Program-made: the position numbers and the translations under genes
Notes under the pieces: generated by a model
The model's database searches: none
What the model was told of the DNA's origin: nothing
What the model saw: only the letters and a program-made list of their open reading frames with translations
NCBI GenBank assembly: GCA_017534835.1
Contig: JAFXVT010000067.1
Span: 55,188-119,187 of the forward strand
Source: Ruminococcus sp.
GTDB taxonomy: Bacteria > Bacillota > Clostridia > Oscillospirales > Ruminococcaceae
Direction of reading: 5' to 3'
DNA length: 64,000 nucleotides
Shown: positions 17,630 through 25,541 of the stretch, piece after piece
Layout: each line of letters opens with the position of its first letter
How positions within the stretch are numbered: position 1 is the stretch's first letter

Positions 17630-17667
17630 AAGGCTGACCAAGTGATCTCACTTAGTCAGCCTTTTTT
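17630..17667 (+). terminator. Rho-independent terminator after cysK
   Basis: AAGGCTGACCAAGTGA (17630-17645) pairs with TCACTTAGTCAGCCTT with one mismatch, followed by TTTT. It can also face the converging DUF2828 gene. Confidence 0.85.
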
Positions 17668-17744
17668 CGGAAATAATGGGTCACCGAACCGTAAAGTTAC
17701 GCCGCCTGTCCGCTATATTGCGAAACAGGCTGAAGGGGCACCCT

Positions 17745-19217
17745 TCATGCTGCACTTACAGGTGCGTATCTTGCTGAGGAGAGTATCATGTCCATCACAG
17801 CCTCGGGTGAGCACTCGCCGCCCATCACCATATCGAATACCGCAGGTGTGTAGCCTGATACCAGTGCAGCACCTGTCTCGGAGCGTGTCACAGGCATCGC
17901 ATCGCTGCGCGAGTTCACGTTCCAGAATACGATCTCGGGGAGCTCGTAGCCGCTGCCGCGGTAAAGCTTTCTCATCTCGCGGAACATAGGCTCGTCATTT
18001 CCGCCGTCCACGCAGAAGTCGAACTGCATATCCGAGATGATGTAGAGCTTTGAAGGCATCTCATCACGCGGCACCTTATTGTTTATAGCGGTACGGAGTA
18101 TCAGTGTGAAAACGGCTTCGAGGTCGGTATTGGCGATCTCGTCGAAGCTGCGGCAGAAGTTAGCCTTTTCAACGATATTCCTGCCCTTGATCTCAACAAG
18201 ACGGGGATTCTCCGAGAATGTTATGAAGTGGTTCGCAAACTCGCCCTTGTTGTGCTCGGCGAAGTATATGCCAAGCGACAGAGCCGCATCAATAGGGCGT
18301 ATACCGCCGCAGGTGCAGGTCATGGAGCCTGAGCCGTCGATAACTGCAAGAGCATTCTCGTGCTTTGCAGCAGTCAGGTCGGGCAGAGCTCTCCACGCTG
18401 CGTCAAGGGAGCGTGTCTCTGCAGCGGAGACAGTTTCTTTGAGTGCTGCACGAACGATGTCATAGGGATAGAGCCTGTCAGCATTCAGCTTTGCCTCGCC
18501 GGAGTTCACACGGTTCAGGTACTCGGTGTAGCGCTCGCCGTCGTTGCGTATGAACGCATTCCTGTACTTGAACATCGCGCAGGAGGGCTGTGTCTCGTAA
18601 TCAAAGGTGTAGTCGCACTCGCGGAGACGGTTCTCGATGATGTCGGTATAGCGGCGGAGCGCGGACAGAGTTTTTCTGTAGGTGCGCTCGCTCATTCCGA
18701 GCAGAGCCGCGATACGTCTGCCGTTATTGCGTGTCGCAGCAGCAGATGCGTTCACGGAGGAAAGCCACTTTGCGAGCAGCGAGGCAGGCTTGCCCTCTGC
18801 CATTGCAGTGACGTCCTTTCCGAGCTGCGCAGATATGACCTTCACCGCAGCGCCCTCAAGGGGAGTCCCGAGGAGGACACAGAGGTCGTCGTATCTGCCG
18901 TATTCTGCGAAAAGGCAGATGTTTCTCTCAACGGCAGCAGGAGCTGTCTTCACGAGAGCTGATACAGCCTCGCGGAAGAAACGTCTCTCGCCGAGACCGC
19001 CTCTTGCGTCACGCGCGAAGAAGAGTATCTTCATAGTTTTGTCGGGGTCCTCTGCAAATGCGCGTGTGAGAGTGTCCGCGATCTCCTTTGCGGAGGCATT
19101 GCGCATCGCACCTGCCTTGAAGAACATATCGAGACAGAAGCCGCCTGTCGAACGGTAAGCAGTACCGCCGTTCTCGGTGAGTGTAAGATCTGATTCTCTC
19201 TTTAAGTAGCTGAGCAT
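17745..19217 (-). CDS. DUF2828 / Ro60-like protein with vWA domain
   Basis: The 490-aa protein starts with NGGTAYRSTGG and FFKAGAMRN and has ARDARGGLGERRFFR near residue 70. It then has helical blocks, LLAKWLSSVN, YRKTLSALRRYTDIIE and PSCAMFKYRNAFIRND. The C-terminal half is a von Willebrand A domain with the MIDAS motif DGSGS at 294-298. This order matches DUF2828 proteins, which share the HEAT-repeat plus vWA plan of the Ro60/TROVE RNA-binding proteins (relation inferred from architecture). No signal peptide, so probably cytoplasmic. The ATG has GAAAGGAG upstream. A long structured leader with a tRNA-like arm precedes it, and WYL regulators lie divergently. Confidence 0.8.
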   Translation of the reverse strand: MLSYLKRESDLTLTENGGTAYRSTGGFCLDMFFKAGAMRNASAKEIADTLTRAFAEDPDKTMKILFFARDARGGLGERRFFREAVSALVKTAPAAVERNICLFAEYGRYDDLCVLLGTPLEGAAVKVISAQLGKDVTAMAEGKPASLLAKWLSSVNASAAATRNNGRRIAALLGMSERTYRKTLSALRRYTDIIENRLRECDYTFDYETQPSCAMFKYRNAFIRNDGERYTEYLNRVNSGEAKLNADRLYPYDIVRAALKETVSAAETRSLDAAWRALPDLTAAKHENALAVIDGSGSMTCTCGGIRPIDAALSLGIYFAEHNKGEFANHFITFSENPRLVEIKGRNIVEKANFCRSFDEIANTDLEAVFTLILRTAINNKVPRDEMPSKLYIISDMQFDFCVDGGNDEPMFREMRKLYRGSGYELPEIVFWNVNSRSDAMPVTRSETGAALVSGYTPAVFDMVMGGECSPEAVMDMILSSARYAPVSAA

Positions 19218-19232
19218 AATGATTCTCCTTTC

Positions 19233-19468
19233 AAGTCAGCATTTCCGTGCGTTTCCGCAGGGCAGGATTCGGACCTGCATAAGACCATTCATATTGATTG
19301 CTGTGGCTGACTTATGTGGGCTCGGCTCGTAAGTTTATGCAGCGCTTTGACCCGTAGGAAAGCTCTCTGCGTCCCTGAAGCAGCTTGCTGTAAGAGCCGA
19401 ATGATGTGAATTCTGCAAGACGCTCCTGTTTTTTTCATAAAACCCTCAGAAATTGCTGTCAGCGTCTT
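19233..19468 (-). ncRNA. Candidate structured RNA with a tRNA-like T-arm (Y-RNA-like) ahead of the Ro-like gene
   Basis: Reading the minus strand, three modules occur in order. (1) AAGACGCT (19468-19461) pairs perfectly with AGCGTCTT (19424-19417). (2) TCGGCTC (19400-19394) pairs with GAGCCGA (19328-19322), enclosing a GCAG...CTGC hairpin (19370-19339). (3) AAGTCAGC (19313-19306) pairs with GCTGACTT (19240-19233) and closes an 81-nt domain. Inside the third module are a perfect T-arm GCAGGTCCGAATCCTGC (19278-19262, 5-bp stem, 7-nt loop close to TTCRANY) and a TGCG-GAAA-CGCA hairpin. No D or anticodon arm was identified, so it is not an ordinary tRNA. It may be a separate ncRNA or the 5' leader of the DUF2828 mRNA. 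Confidence 0.6.
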
Positions 19469-19627
19469 AACAAGGCGTTTTTAGTTTATTGTACTAAAGA
19501 AACATGATCGAGATGTTTTTTGCAGTGAACGCCTTTCTCAGAGGGGAAGTGTTTTTCCCCTTCTGTGTTCTCAGTATAGCACGGACCGGAAGAAAAATCA
19601 TATAAATTTTTCTGCACACACTCTTTT

Positions 19628-19660
19628 CCTGTTGCAAACAGGGGAAAATTCTGATAATAT
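19628..19660 (+). promoter_or_regulatory. Promoter with overlapping palindromic operator, WYL operon
   Basis: TTGCAA (19632-19637) and TAATAT (19655-19660) are spaced by 17 bases. The -35 box sits inside the perfect palindrome CCTGTTGCAAACAGG (19628-19642), as expected for a repressor site, possibly autoregulation by the WYL proteins. Confidence 0.6.
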
Positions 19661-19684
19661 ATATTTAGAAGGGAGTGGGAACAT

Positions 19685-20959
19685 ATGGCAGGATTTTCCG
19701 AGCTTATCAAGAATTTCGATAAAACACGCGGCTATGTGCGTGATTTTTTCATTTACGGCTGCAAGGTCAGGAGCGACTTTGACCGCAGGAGCGTCCGCAC
19801 CTACGGTGACGAAAAGCGCCGTGTCGAGAGCTGGATGGGCGACTATATGCGCTATGACGATTCTGTCCGCGGAAGGAGCGTTTCTATCGCGGCGGACAGC
19901 GGACATATCCCGGAAAATCCGCTGTATAACGCCTATTGCTCCAAAAGCTTCACTGACAACGACATCCGCCTTCACTTCTTTATCACGGACATTCTCTGCG
20001 ACGGAAAAAGCCGCACTATCAAGCAGGTCACAGACCTTCTCAGCGAGGGATATGGTCATATCTTTGACGAGCAGACCGTTCGCAACAAGCTCAGGGAATA
20101 CGCGGAGGAGGGGATAGTTTCTGCCGAAAAACGCGGCAAAACTATGTATTACACTCTTACCCCCGACAGAGCGGATGAGTATATCTGCGAATACAGCGGA
20201 CTCGCTGACGCGCTGAGATTCTTCTCTGAAACACAGGATCTCGGCGTCATCGGCAACAGTATCCTCCGCACGCTCGGGATGAAAAACGACCTCTTCTTCA
20301 TCAAGCACAATTATATGATACACACCCTCGAGGACATACTTATCCCCGAAATACTGGAAGCTATGGACGAAAGGCAGTTCGTCACGCTCCGCACGTTTTC
20401 GGAAGAGAGCAAGCGTGCCGGCGAGCTTCCCGGGAGCGAGAACAGAGTCGTTCCACTGAGGATACTCGTATCAGTTCAGACCGGAAGACGCTATCTTGCG
20501 GCGTATATCCCCGGTGTGAAGAGGTTTTCCGCATTCCGGCTCGACTATATCCGCTCTGTGGAAAAAAGCGGAGAATGCGGCAGCTATGATGCTCTGAAAG
20601 CGAAGTTCGTAAAAGCTCTCGGGCGCTGCTTCGGCGTTTCATTCGGTATGCGCCGCGAGACCGGGAGCGTTTCTCCGATGAAGATAACAGTCTTTGCAGA
20701 CGAGACAAAAGAGCCGTATATCATCGAGCGGCTTGAACGTGAAAAGCGCTGCTGCACGCTCGAAAAGTCCGGCGAGCACCTATACACGCTCACCGCAGAC
20801 GTTTTCGACCCGAACGAGCTTATGCACTGGGTCAAGACATTCATCGGAAGGATAGTTTCCATCGAGGGCGGCACTGACAGTATACGAAGACGATTTTACA
20901 GGGATATTGAGCGAATGAACAAGATGTACAGCGGTGATGAAAATGGACATATTCAGTGA
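19685..20959 (+). CDS. WYL-domain transcriptional regulator (first of two)
   Basis: The 424-aa protein has an N-terminal helical region with winged-helix-like blocks (residues about 95-160, LHFFITDILCDGKSRTIKQVTDLL and DEQTVRNKLREYAEEG). The central region has the beta-rich WYL segment: VVPLRILVSVQTGRRYLAAYIPGVKRFSAFRLDYIRSV. A C-terminal WCX-like extension follows. WYL domains bind ligands, often nucleic acid or nucleotides, and regulate stress and defence genes. The ATG follows GGGAGTGGG. The 3' end overlaps the second WYL gene by 26 bases. Divergent from the DUF2828 gene, which it may control. Confidence 0.8.
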   Translation: MAGFSELIKNFDKTRGYVRDFFIYGCKVRSDFDRRSVRTYGDEKRRVESWMGDYMRYDDSVRGRSVSIAADSGHIPENPLYNAYCSKSFTDNDIRLHFFITDILCDGKSRTIKQVTDLLSEGYGHIFDEQTVRNKLREYAEEGIVSAEKRGKTMYYTLTPDRADEYICEYSGLADALRFFSETQDLGVIGNSILRTLGMKNDLFFIKHNYMIHTLEDILIPEILEAMDERQFVTLRTFSEESKRAGELPGSENRVVPLRILVSVQTGRRYLAAYIPGVKRFSAFRLDYIRSVEKSGECGSYDALKAKFVKALGRCFGVSFGMRRETGSVSPMKITVFADETKEPYIIERLEREKRCCTLEKSGEHLYTLTADVFDPNELMHWVKTFIGRIVSIEGGTDSIRRRFYRDIERMNKMYSGDENGHIQ

Positions 20960-21941
20960 GATATACGGTACATATTTCCGGATAGCAGCAATTCTGCTCG
21001 AACGTGAAACGACAGACGAAAAGACCGTCCGCGAAACGGTGCAGCGCGAGGGCTTCCGCGATTCTGTGCTGTTTCTGCCGCAGAAGCTGATACCCGGCAG
21101 CGAGGACTGGGGACTTTTCACACGCACCTCAGGCGGCGCTCTCAGACGCAGAACGAAATATCCGCCGGTGAAGCTGCTCACGAAATTGCAGAAGATGTGG
21201 CTGAAGGCAAAGCTTGCTGACCCGAGGATACGCCTGTTTATGGACGATGATACGCTCTCGCGGCTCGACGGAAGACTTGCAGGCGTCAAGCCGCTCTACA
21301 CGAGCGGTCAGTTCGGAACTACTGACCGTTTTTCCGACAGCGATGACTATCTGAGCGAGGACTATATCAGGCATTTCCGCGCGGCGCTCGATGGCGTGAA
21401 GCACAGGAAAATAATGGAGATAGAGTTCGTATCCGGTCACGGCAGCACTATCCGCGGCAGGTTCGTTCTGCTGAAAATGGAGTATTCACCGAAGAATGAC
21501 AAATTCCGCGTGTATTGCTATCTGCTGCGGAATGACAGGATACGCAGCAGCAGTATCATCAACATCGGACGTATAACAAGGGTAGAGGACACAGGCAGAG
21601 TTTTCCGCACAAAGACTTCAATGGACGAGTATTTTTCAAGCAGAAAATGCAGTACGCCGGCTGTTGTTCGTGTAACTCCGGAGCGCAACGGCGTGGAGCG
21701 GTTCATGCTCGAATTTGCTTCATATGAGAAGCACACTGTCTGCGACCTCGAAAAGGGCGAGTACAAGGTAGAGCTGTGGTACGATGAGAGCGACGAAACA
21801 GAGCTGCTCATACAGCTTCTCAGCTTCGGACCTGTGATAGAGATAATCGGTCCCGAGCGTCTGCGCAGGCAGGCGGAGGAGCGCGTAAAACGTCAGGCAG
21901 AGCTGCTGAAGGAGAGGTTGGAAGATGATGAAGATGAATGA
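20934..21941 (+). CDS. WYL-domain transcriptional regulator (second of two)
   Basis: The 335-aa protein begins with a helical region (IYGTYFRIAAILLERETTDEKTV) and contains a WYL-like beta segment: MEIEFVSGHGSTIRGRFVLLKMEYSPKNDKFRVYCYLLRNDRIR. A C-terminal WCX-like domain and a charged helix (RRQAEERVKRQAELLKERL) follow. The start is taken as GTG 20934, with in-frame ATGs at 20937 and 20943 equally possible because no clear ribosome site is present. It overlaps both neighbours, so the WYL-WYL-HD genes form one tight unit. Paired WYL proteins often act as heteromers. Confidence 0.75.
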   Translation: MMKMDIFSEIYGTYFRIAAILLERETTDEKTVRETVQREGFRDSVLFLPQKLIPGSEDWGLFTRTSGGALRRRTKYPPVKLLTKLQKMWLKAKLADPRIRLFMDDDTLSRLDGRLAGVKPLYTSGQFGTTDRFSDSDDYLSEDYIRHFRAALDGVKHRKIMEIEFVSGHGSTIRGRFVLLKMEYSPKNDKFRVYCYLLRNDRIRSSSIINIGRITRVEDTGRVFRTKTSMDEYFSSRKCSTPAVVRVTPERNGVERFMLEFASYEKHTVCDLEKGEYKVELWYDESDETELLIQLLSFGPVIEIIGPERLRRQAEERVKRQAELLKERLEDDEDE

Positions 21942-22692
21942 GCTCGAAGCTGTTCTGCTGAACGCCGGTAAGCCATCGGTCTTCTTTGAGCGTCTGCGGG
22001 AAGACGGGGAGCTTGACGCGGAGCTTCCCGAATTGAAGGCGCTCATCGGTGTTCCGCAGAACAAAAAATACCACGTCGAGGGAGATGTGTGGACGCATAC
22101 GATGATGGTCACGGACGAGGCGGCTGAGCGAAGGGATATTGTGAAAAATCCGCTCGGCTTTATGCTCTCGTCTCTCTGTCACGATATGGGAAAGGCGGTC
22201 TCGACAACGGTCGATGAGGACGGAACAGTCCATGCCTACGAGCATGAGAAGCTGGGGATACCGATAGTGCGCACCTTTCTCGGACGGTTCACAAATGACG
22301 AGAAGCTGACCGGATACGTGCTGAATATGACCGAGCTGCATATGGAGCCAAACAAAATGGCTGCCGTCGGTTCAAAGCTGAAAAAAACAAACAGGCTATT
22401 CGATTCCTCGGCAGAGCCGTTCGACCTCATACAGCTTGCGGTCTGCGACGGTCTCGGGAAGCTGCCGAAATGCGATGATACCGAGGGATTCCTGATGGAG
22501 AGGTTCCGCATATTCGAGGAGATGATGAAGCAGCCGTATGTGACCGCACAGGACCTCGTAAATGCCGGTGCTGAGCCTTCTGCGGATATAAATGAAGTTC
22601 TTGCATATGCACACAAGCTCCGCCTTGCCGGACTTGGCAAGGACGAACAGCTGCGGCAGAGTCTCGCTTATGCGCGGACCATAAAAAGATAA
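21925..22692 (+). CDS. HD-domain protein resembling the HD domain of CCA-adding enzymes
   Basis: The 255-aa protein matches the C-terminal HD phosphohydrolase domain of bacterial tRNA nucleotidyltransferase. The order is FFERLREDGELDAELPEL, IGVPQNKKYH with H50, WTHTMMV with H58, LCHDMGK with HD at 86-87, and YEHEKLG. The nucleotidyltransferase head is missing. In E. coli Cca this HD domain has 2',3'-cyclic phosphodiesterase and phosphatase activity on nucleotides and RNA ends. It overlaps WYL2 by 17 bases; AGGAGAGG precedes the ATG. The pairing with a Ro-like protein and a tRNA-like RNA suggests RNA end processing, which is inference. Confidence 0.75.
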   Translation: MMKMNELEAVLLNAGKPSVFFERLREDGELDAELPELKALIGVPQNKKYHVEGDVWTHTMMVTDEAAERRDIVKNPLGFMLSSLCHDMGKAVSTTVDEDGTVHAYEHEKLGIPIVRTFLGRFTNDEKLTGYVLNMTELHMEPNKMAAVGSKLKKTNRLFDSSAEPFDLIQLAVCDGLGKLPKCDDTEGFLMERFRIFEEMMKQPYVTAQDLVNAGAEPSADINEVLAYAHKLRLAGLGKDEQLRQSLAYARTIKR

Positions 22693-22751
22693 GCAGAGCC
22701 TGACACGATCCTTGATAGCTGGAAATGACATAAATTGTGCTGCTTTTGCTA

Positions 22752-22780
22752 TTGAAACATACATTGCAACTATTTATAAT
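22752..22780 (+). promoter_or_regulatory. Promoter of the DUF6055/dockerin gene
   Basis: TTGAAA (22752-22757) and TATAAT (22775-22780) are spaced by 17 bases, 48 bases before the ATG at 22829. Confidence 0.7.
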
Positions 22781-22828
22781 AAAAGCAGATATATTTGTTC
22801 GTGAAATACGACAGAGGAGGGAATCATA

Positions 22829-25498
22829 ATGGGGATAAAGAAATTACTGGCACTGACTGCCGGAGCGGTCATCGGTACATCGGCTTTTTCGGGAACGGGT
22901 GTGAGCTTCGGGACTGCAAATGCAGCGGACGAATACCTTGTCCGCGACAGGTGGGGCTACTGTAAAACGGCGAATTACGTTGAATCCGAGCATTTCGTCA
23001 TCTTCTACGGCAACAATGATACGACAGGGAAGGTGAATGAAGCTTTCCTCAAGCGAAATCTTGAGGAGTACGAGCAGCTGTGGCACTGCTACGGCGAGTA
23101 CCTCGGAATGGAGAATATGAACGTAGACATCTACGGCAGGAGCACACAGAAGTACAAGACGAACGTCTATCTCACCTACACGGGTCTTGACCAGTATCCC
23201 GACGGCTGGGCATTTATGAGCGCAGAGGACGGCTATGGCATCGAGATAATCAGTCCCGAGGCGATGCTCGACGATCTCACTATCGCACACGAATTCGGAC
23301 ACGTTGTAACGATGCAGCAGAAGGCGTGGGTAGATCAGGGCATAACCGGCGCGTGGTGGGAGCCGCTCGCGAACTGGTTCCGTGAGATGTACCTCGGCAG
23401 CGAATACTACAAGGGAAGCGTGAAAACGGTATGGTTCGAGCCGTATATACGCAATCTCAGCCTTACGCTCCCTCACGGAAGGAACTACTACGAGGTGTGG
23501 CCGTTCCTCATTTATCTTTCGTACAATCCGGATAATATCGACGGTCTCGGCATCGACTTTGTGAAGCGTATGATCTCCGAAGCAAAACCAAATGAGCACC
23601 CGTTCGCGACGATAGCCCGTCTGAGCGGAAACAGCGCACAGTACATTTTCGGCAGCTATGCAAAGCGTATGGCAACATTCGATTTTGGCGCAAAACAGGC
23701 ATATCAGGAGGAGTTCAAGAAGAAGCTCGCCGAGTCGCCTTACTACTGGAATCTGTTCTACACTGTCCCCGAGGACAACGGTACAGGCTGGCTCCAGTCT
23801 CCGCAGGAGGAGGCGCCGATGCAGGGAGGTATCAATGTGATACCGCTGAATGTGACCGGCGATAATATCTCCGTTGACTTCCGCGGCGTATCCGATGACA
23901 GCAATGCCGGCTGGCAGGCTTGTATCGTTACTGTTGACGGAAACGGCAGGGAGTCATATTCCAACCTGTTCGGAAGCGGCGAAAGTATGAGCGTTTCCGC
24001 GTCGGGAGCGGCTGCGGCTTATATCACGGTCTCGGCAATGCCGGCTGAGATACGTATGGCGAATGCTTTCAGCAAGGAGGACGCTGCGCCGTACAGGGAA
24101 AGTGACGAGCGCAGACGCTATCCGTATGAGATAAGGCTCACGGGCGCTGATGTGCAGCAGTCCGGCGGCTATACCAAGGGCAGGGGACACGTTCACCCGA
24201 ACGGCGGTGGCTGGGTAGCTGACACTGCGAAGGTGGCAGATACCGTTTACGTCGGCAGGAATGCGATGGTGCTCGGAACAGCTGATGTTTCGGGAAATGT
24301 CCGCGTTGAGGACTATGCAGTCGTTGCCGGCAGCGCAGTCGTGAAGGACAATGCCGTGATAAGCGGTCACGCAGTAGTGAACGGCGGCGGCTGGATATAT
24401 CTCAACGGCTGGGTATCGGGAAATGTTGAGGTCAGCGGAAATGCTGTCATAACCGACAGTGCAGTCGTTGCGACGGGCTGCAAGGTCTCGGGAAATGCGA
24501 TGGTATGTCAGAAGGCATACATCAACGAGGCTGTGAATGTGACAGACAATGCCGTGATAAAGGGAAATTCCTACATTTACGGCTCAGGCACGTTCTCCGG
24601 ACAGGCTATCACCGACGGAGACTATTCCAATGACCAGTCAAAGGACAGCGGAGTCGGATTCGGCTGGCTCGATGATAAAGGCTGGCACGCGACATCTGAC
24701 GGCTACACGGCTTCATACGATTTTGCCGCGAGCTCGGGATACTGGGCAAAGGATAAGTATACCGCGACAAATGCCCGTTTGTCCGGCGCTGAATGGGCAG
24801 AGGAGCGCACTTCGGCGAAGGGAGTACTGAATCTCAGCGGAGGTGATGACTGCCTTATCCTTGACGAGTCGGCGCTGAGGTCTGAGGATCTTCAGATAAG
24901 TCTCGCGGCGCTCTGGAAGGGCGGCAGCGATACTCAGGAGCTTCTTCATTTCGGCGATGATAAGGCTTATATAAGCTTCACGCCCTCGAATAAAAACGGA
25001 AAGGCTGAGCTTATCATCACAGACGGAAATACGACCGAAAGGCTCACAGCTCCGGCTGCGCTGAGCAAGGGCGAGTGGAGCAGGATAACCGTCCGTATCA
25101 TCGGCGGTAAAGCAACTCTGCTGATAAACGGTCAGATCGCGGACAGCAGGGAGGTAACACTTTCTGCGGCTGATGTGATGAGCGCATCAGAGCACGATAA
25201 CGCGGTCATCGGCAAGGGCTTCCGCGGAGCGTTGGACTACGTGCAGCTGAGCTTCAAGGAGACTCCCGAGCCGGACATCACCTACTCCGGCAGCGAGGAA
25301 CCCGATGACGGAGCTGTGCGCGGAGATGTCGATGCAAACGGCAGATTCGAGGCAGCCGACCTCGTGCTTATGAGCAGATGGCTCGTCGGCGCTCCGGACG
25401 CAGTGCTCAGGGACTGGAAAGCAGGTGACCTCTGCGAGGACGACAGGCTCGACACCTTCGACCTCTGCCTTATGAGAGAGCTCATCGTTGCGAAATAA
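22829..25498 (+). CDS. Secreted DUF6055 metallopeptidase-like protein with beta-helix, LamG-like and dockerin domains
   Basis: The 889-aa protein has a signal peptide (1-32). Next comes a catalytic-type domain (about 35-310) with a zinc-site motif HEFGH at 154-158 and a downstream WWEPLANWF segment, as in the DUF6055/Svx-like group. A short beta domain follows, then a run of hexapeptide-like repeats (about 455-590; GNVRVEDYAVVAGSAVVKDN pattern) that should form a left-handed beta helix. A LamG/concanavalin-like domain (about 640-810) and a C-terminal two-repeat dockerin (GDVDANGRFEAADLVLM ... DDRLDTFDLCLMREL) complete it. It probably docks onto a cellulosome scaffold. Target unknown. Confidence 0.8.
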   Translation: MGIKKLLALTAGAVIGTSAFSGTGVSFGTANAADEYLVRDRWGYCKTANYVESEHFVIFYGNNDTTGKVNEAFLKRNLEEYEQLWHCYGEYLGMENMNVDIYGRSTQKYKTNVYLTYTGLDQYPDGWAFMSAEDGYGIEIISPEAMLDDLTIAHEFGHVVTMQQKAWVDQGITGAWWEPLANWFREMYLGSEYYKGSVKTVWFEPYIRNLSLTLPHGRNYYEVWPFLIYLSYNPDNIDGLGIDFVKRMISEAKPNEHPFATIARLSGNSAQYIFGSYAKRMATFDFGAKQAYQEEFKKKLAESPYYWNLFYTVPEDNGTGWLQSPQEEAPMQGGINVIPLNVTGDNISVDFRGVSDDSNAGWQACIVTVDGNGRESYSNLFGSGESMSVSASGAAAAYITVSAMPAEIRMANAFSKEDAAPYRESDERRRYPYEIRLTGADVQQSGGYTKGRGHVHPNGGGWVADTAKVADTVYVGRNAMVLGTADVSGNVRVEDYAVVAGSAVVKDNAVISGHAVVNGGGWIYLNGWVSGNVEVSGNAVITDSAVVATGCKVSGNAMVCQKAYINEAVNVTDNAVIKGNSYIYGSGTFSGQAITDGDYSNDQSKDSGVGFGWLDDKGWHATSDGYTASYDFAASSGYWAKDKYTATNARLSGAEWAEERTSAKGVLNLSGGDDCLILDESALRSEDLQISLAALWKGGSDTQELLHFGDDKAYISFTPSNKNGKAELIITDGNTTERLTAPAALSKGEWSRITVRIIGGKATLLINGQIADSREVTLSAADVMSASEHDNAVIGKGFRGALDYVQLSFKETPEPDITYSGSEEPDDGAVRGDVDANGRFEAADLVLMSRWLVGAPDAVLRDWKAGDLCEDDRLDTFDLCLMRELIVAK

Positions 25499-25505
25499 CG
25501 TAAAA

Positions 25506-25540
25506 AAGACAGATACTTCCGCGGAGGTATCTGTCTTATT
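25506..25540. terminator. Bidirectional terminator
   Basis: AAGACAGATAC (25506-25516) pairs with GTATCTGTCTT (25527-25537), flanked by AAAAAA on the left and ATTTTTATTTT on the right. It serves the dockerin gene and the converging amidase. Confidence 0.85.
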
Positions 25541-25541
25541 T

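Noticed and set aside
19233-19313. An ordinary tRNA gene on the minus strand
   Set aside because: A T-arm and an 8-bp closing stem are present, but no D arm or anticodon arm of normal form could be found and an extra hairpin follows the T-arm.
19501-19560. Sigma-54 promoter (RtcR-like control) ahead of the structured RNA
   Set aside because: A GG...GC pair is present near GGCGTTCACTGCA, but the spacing is 8 bases, not the 10 needed for -24/-12 elements.
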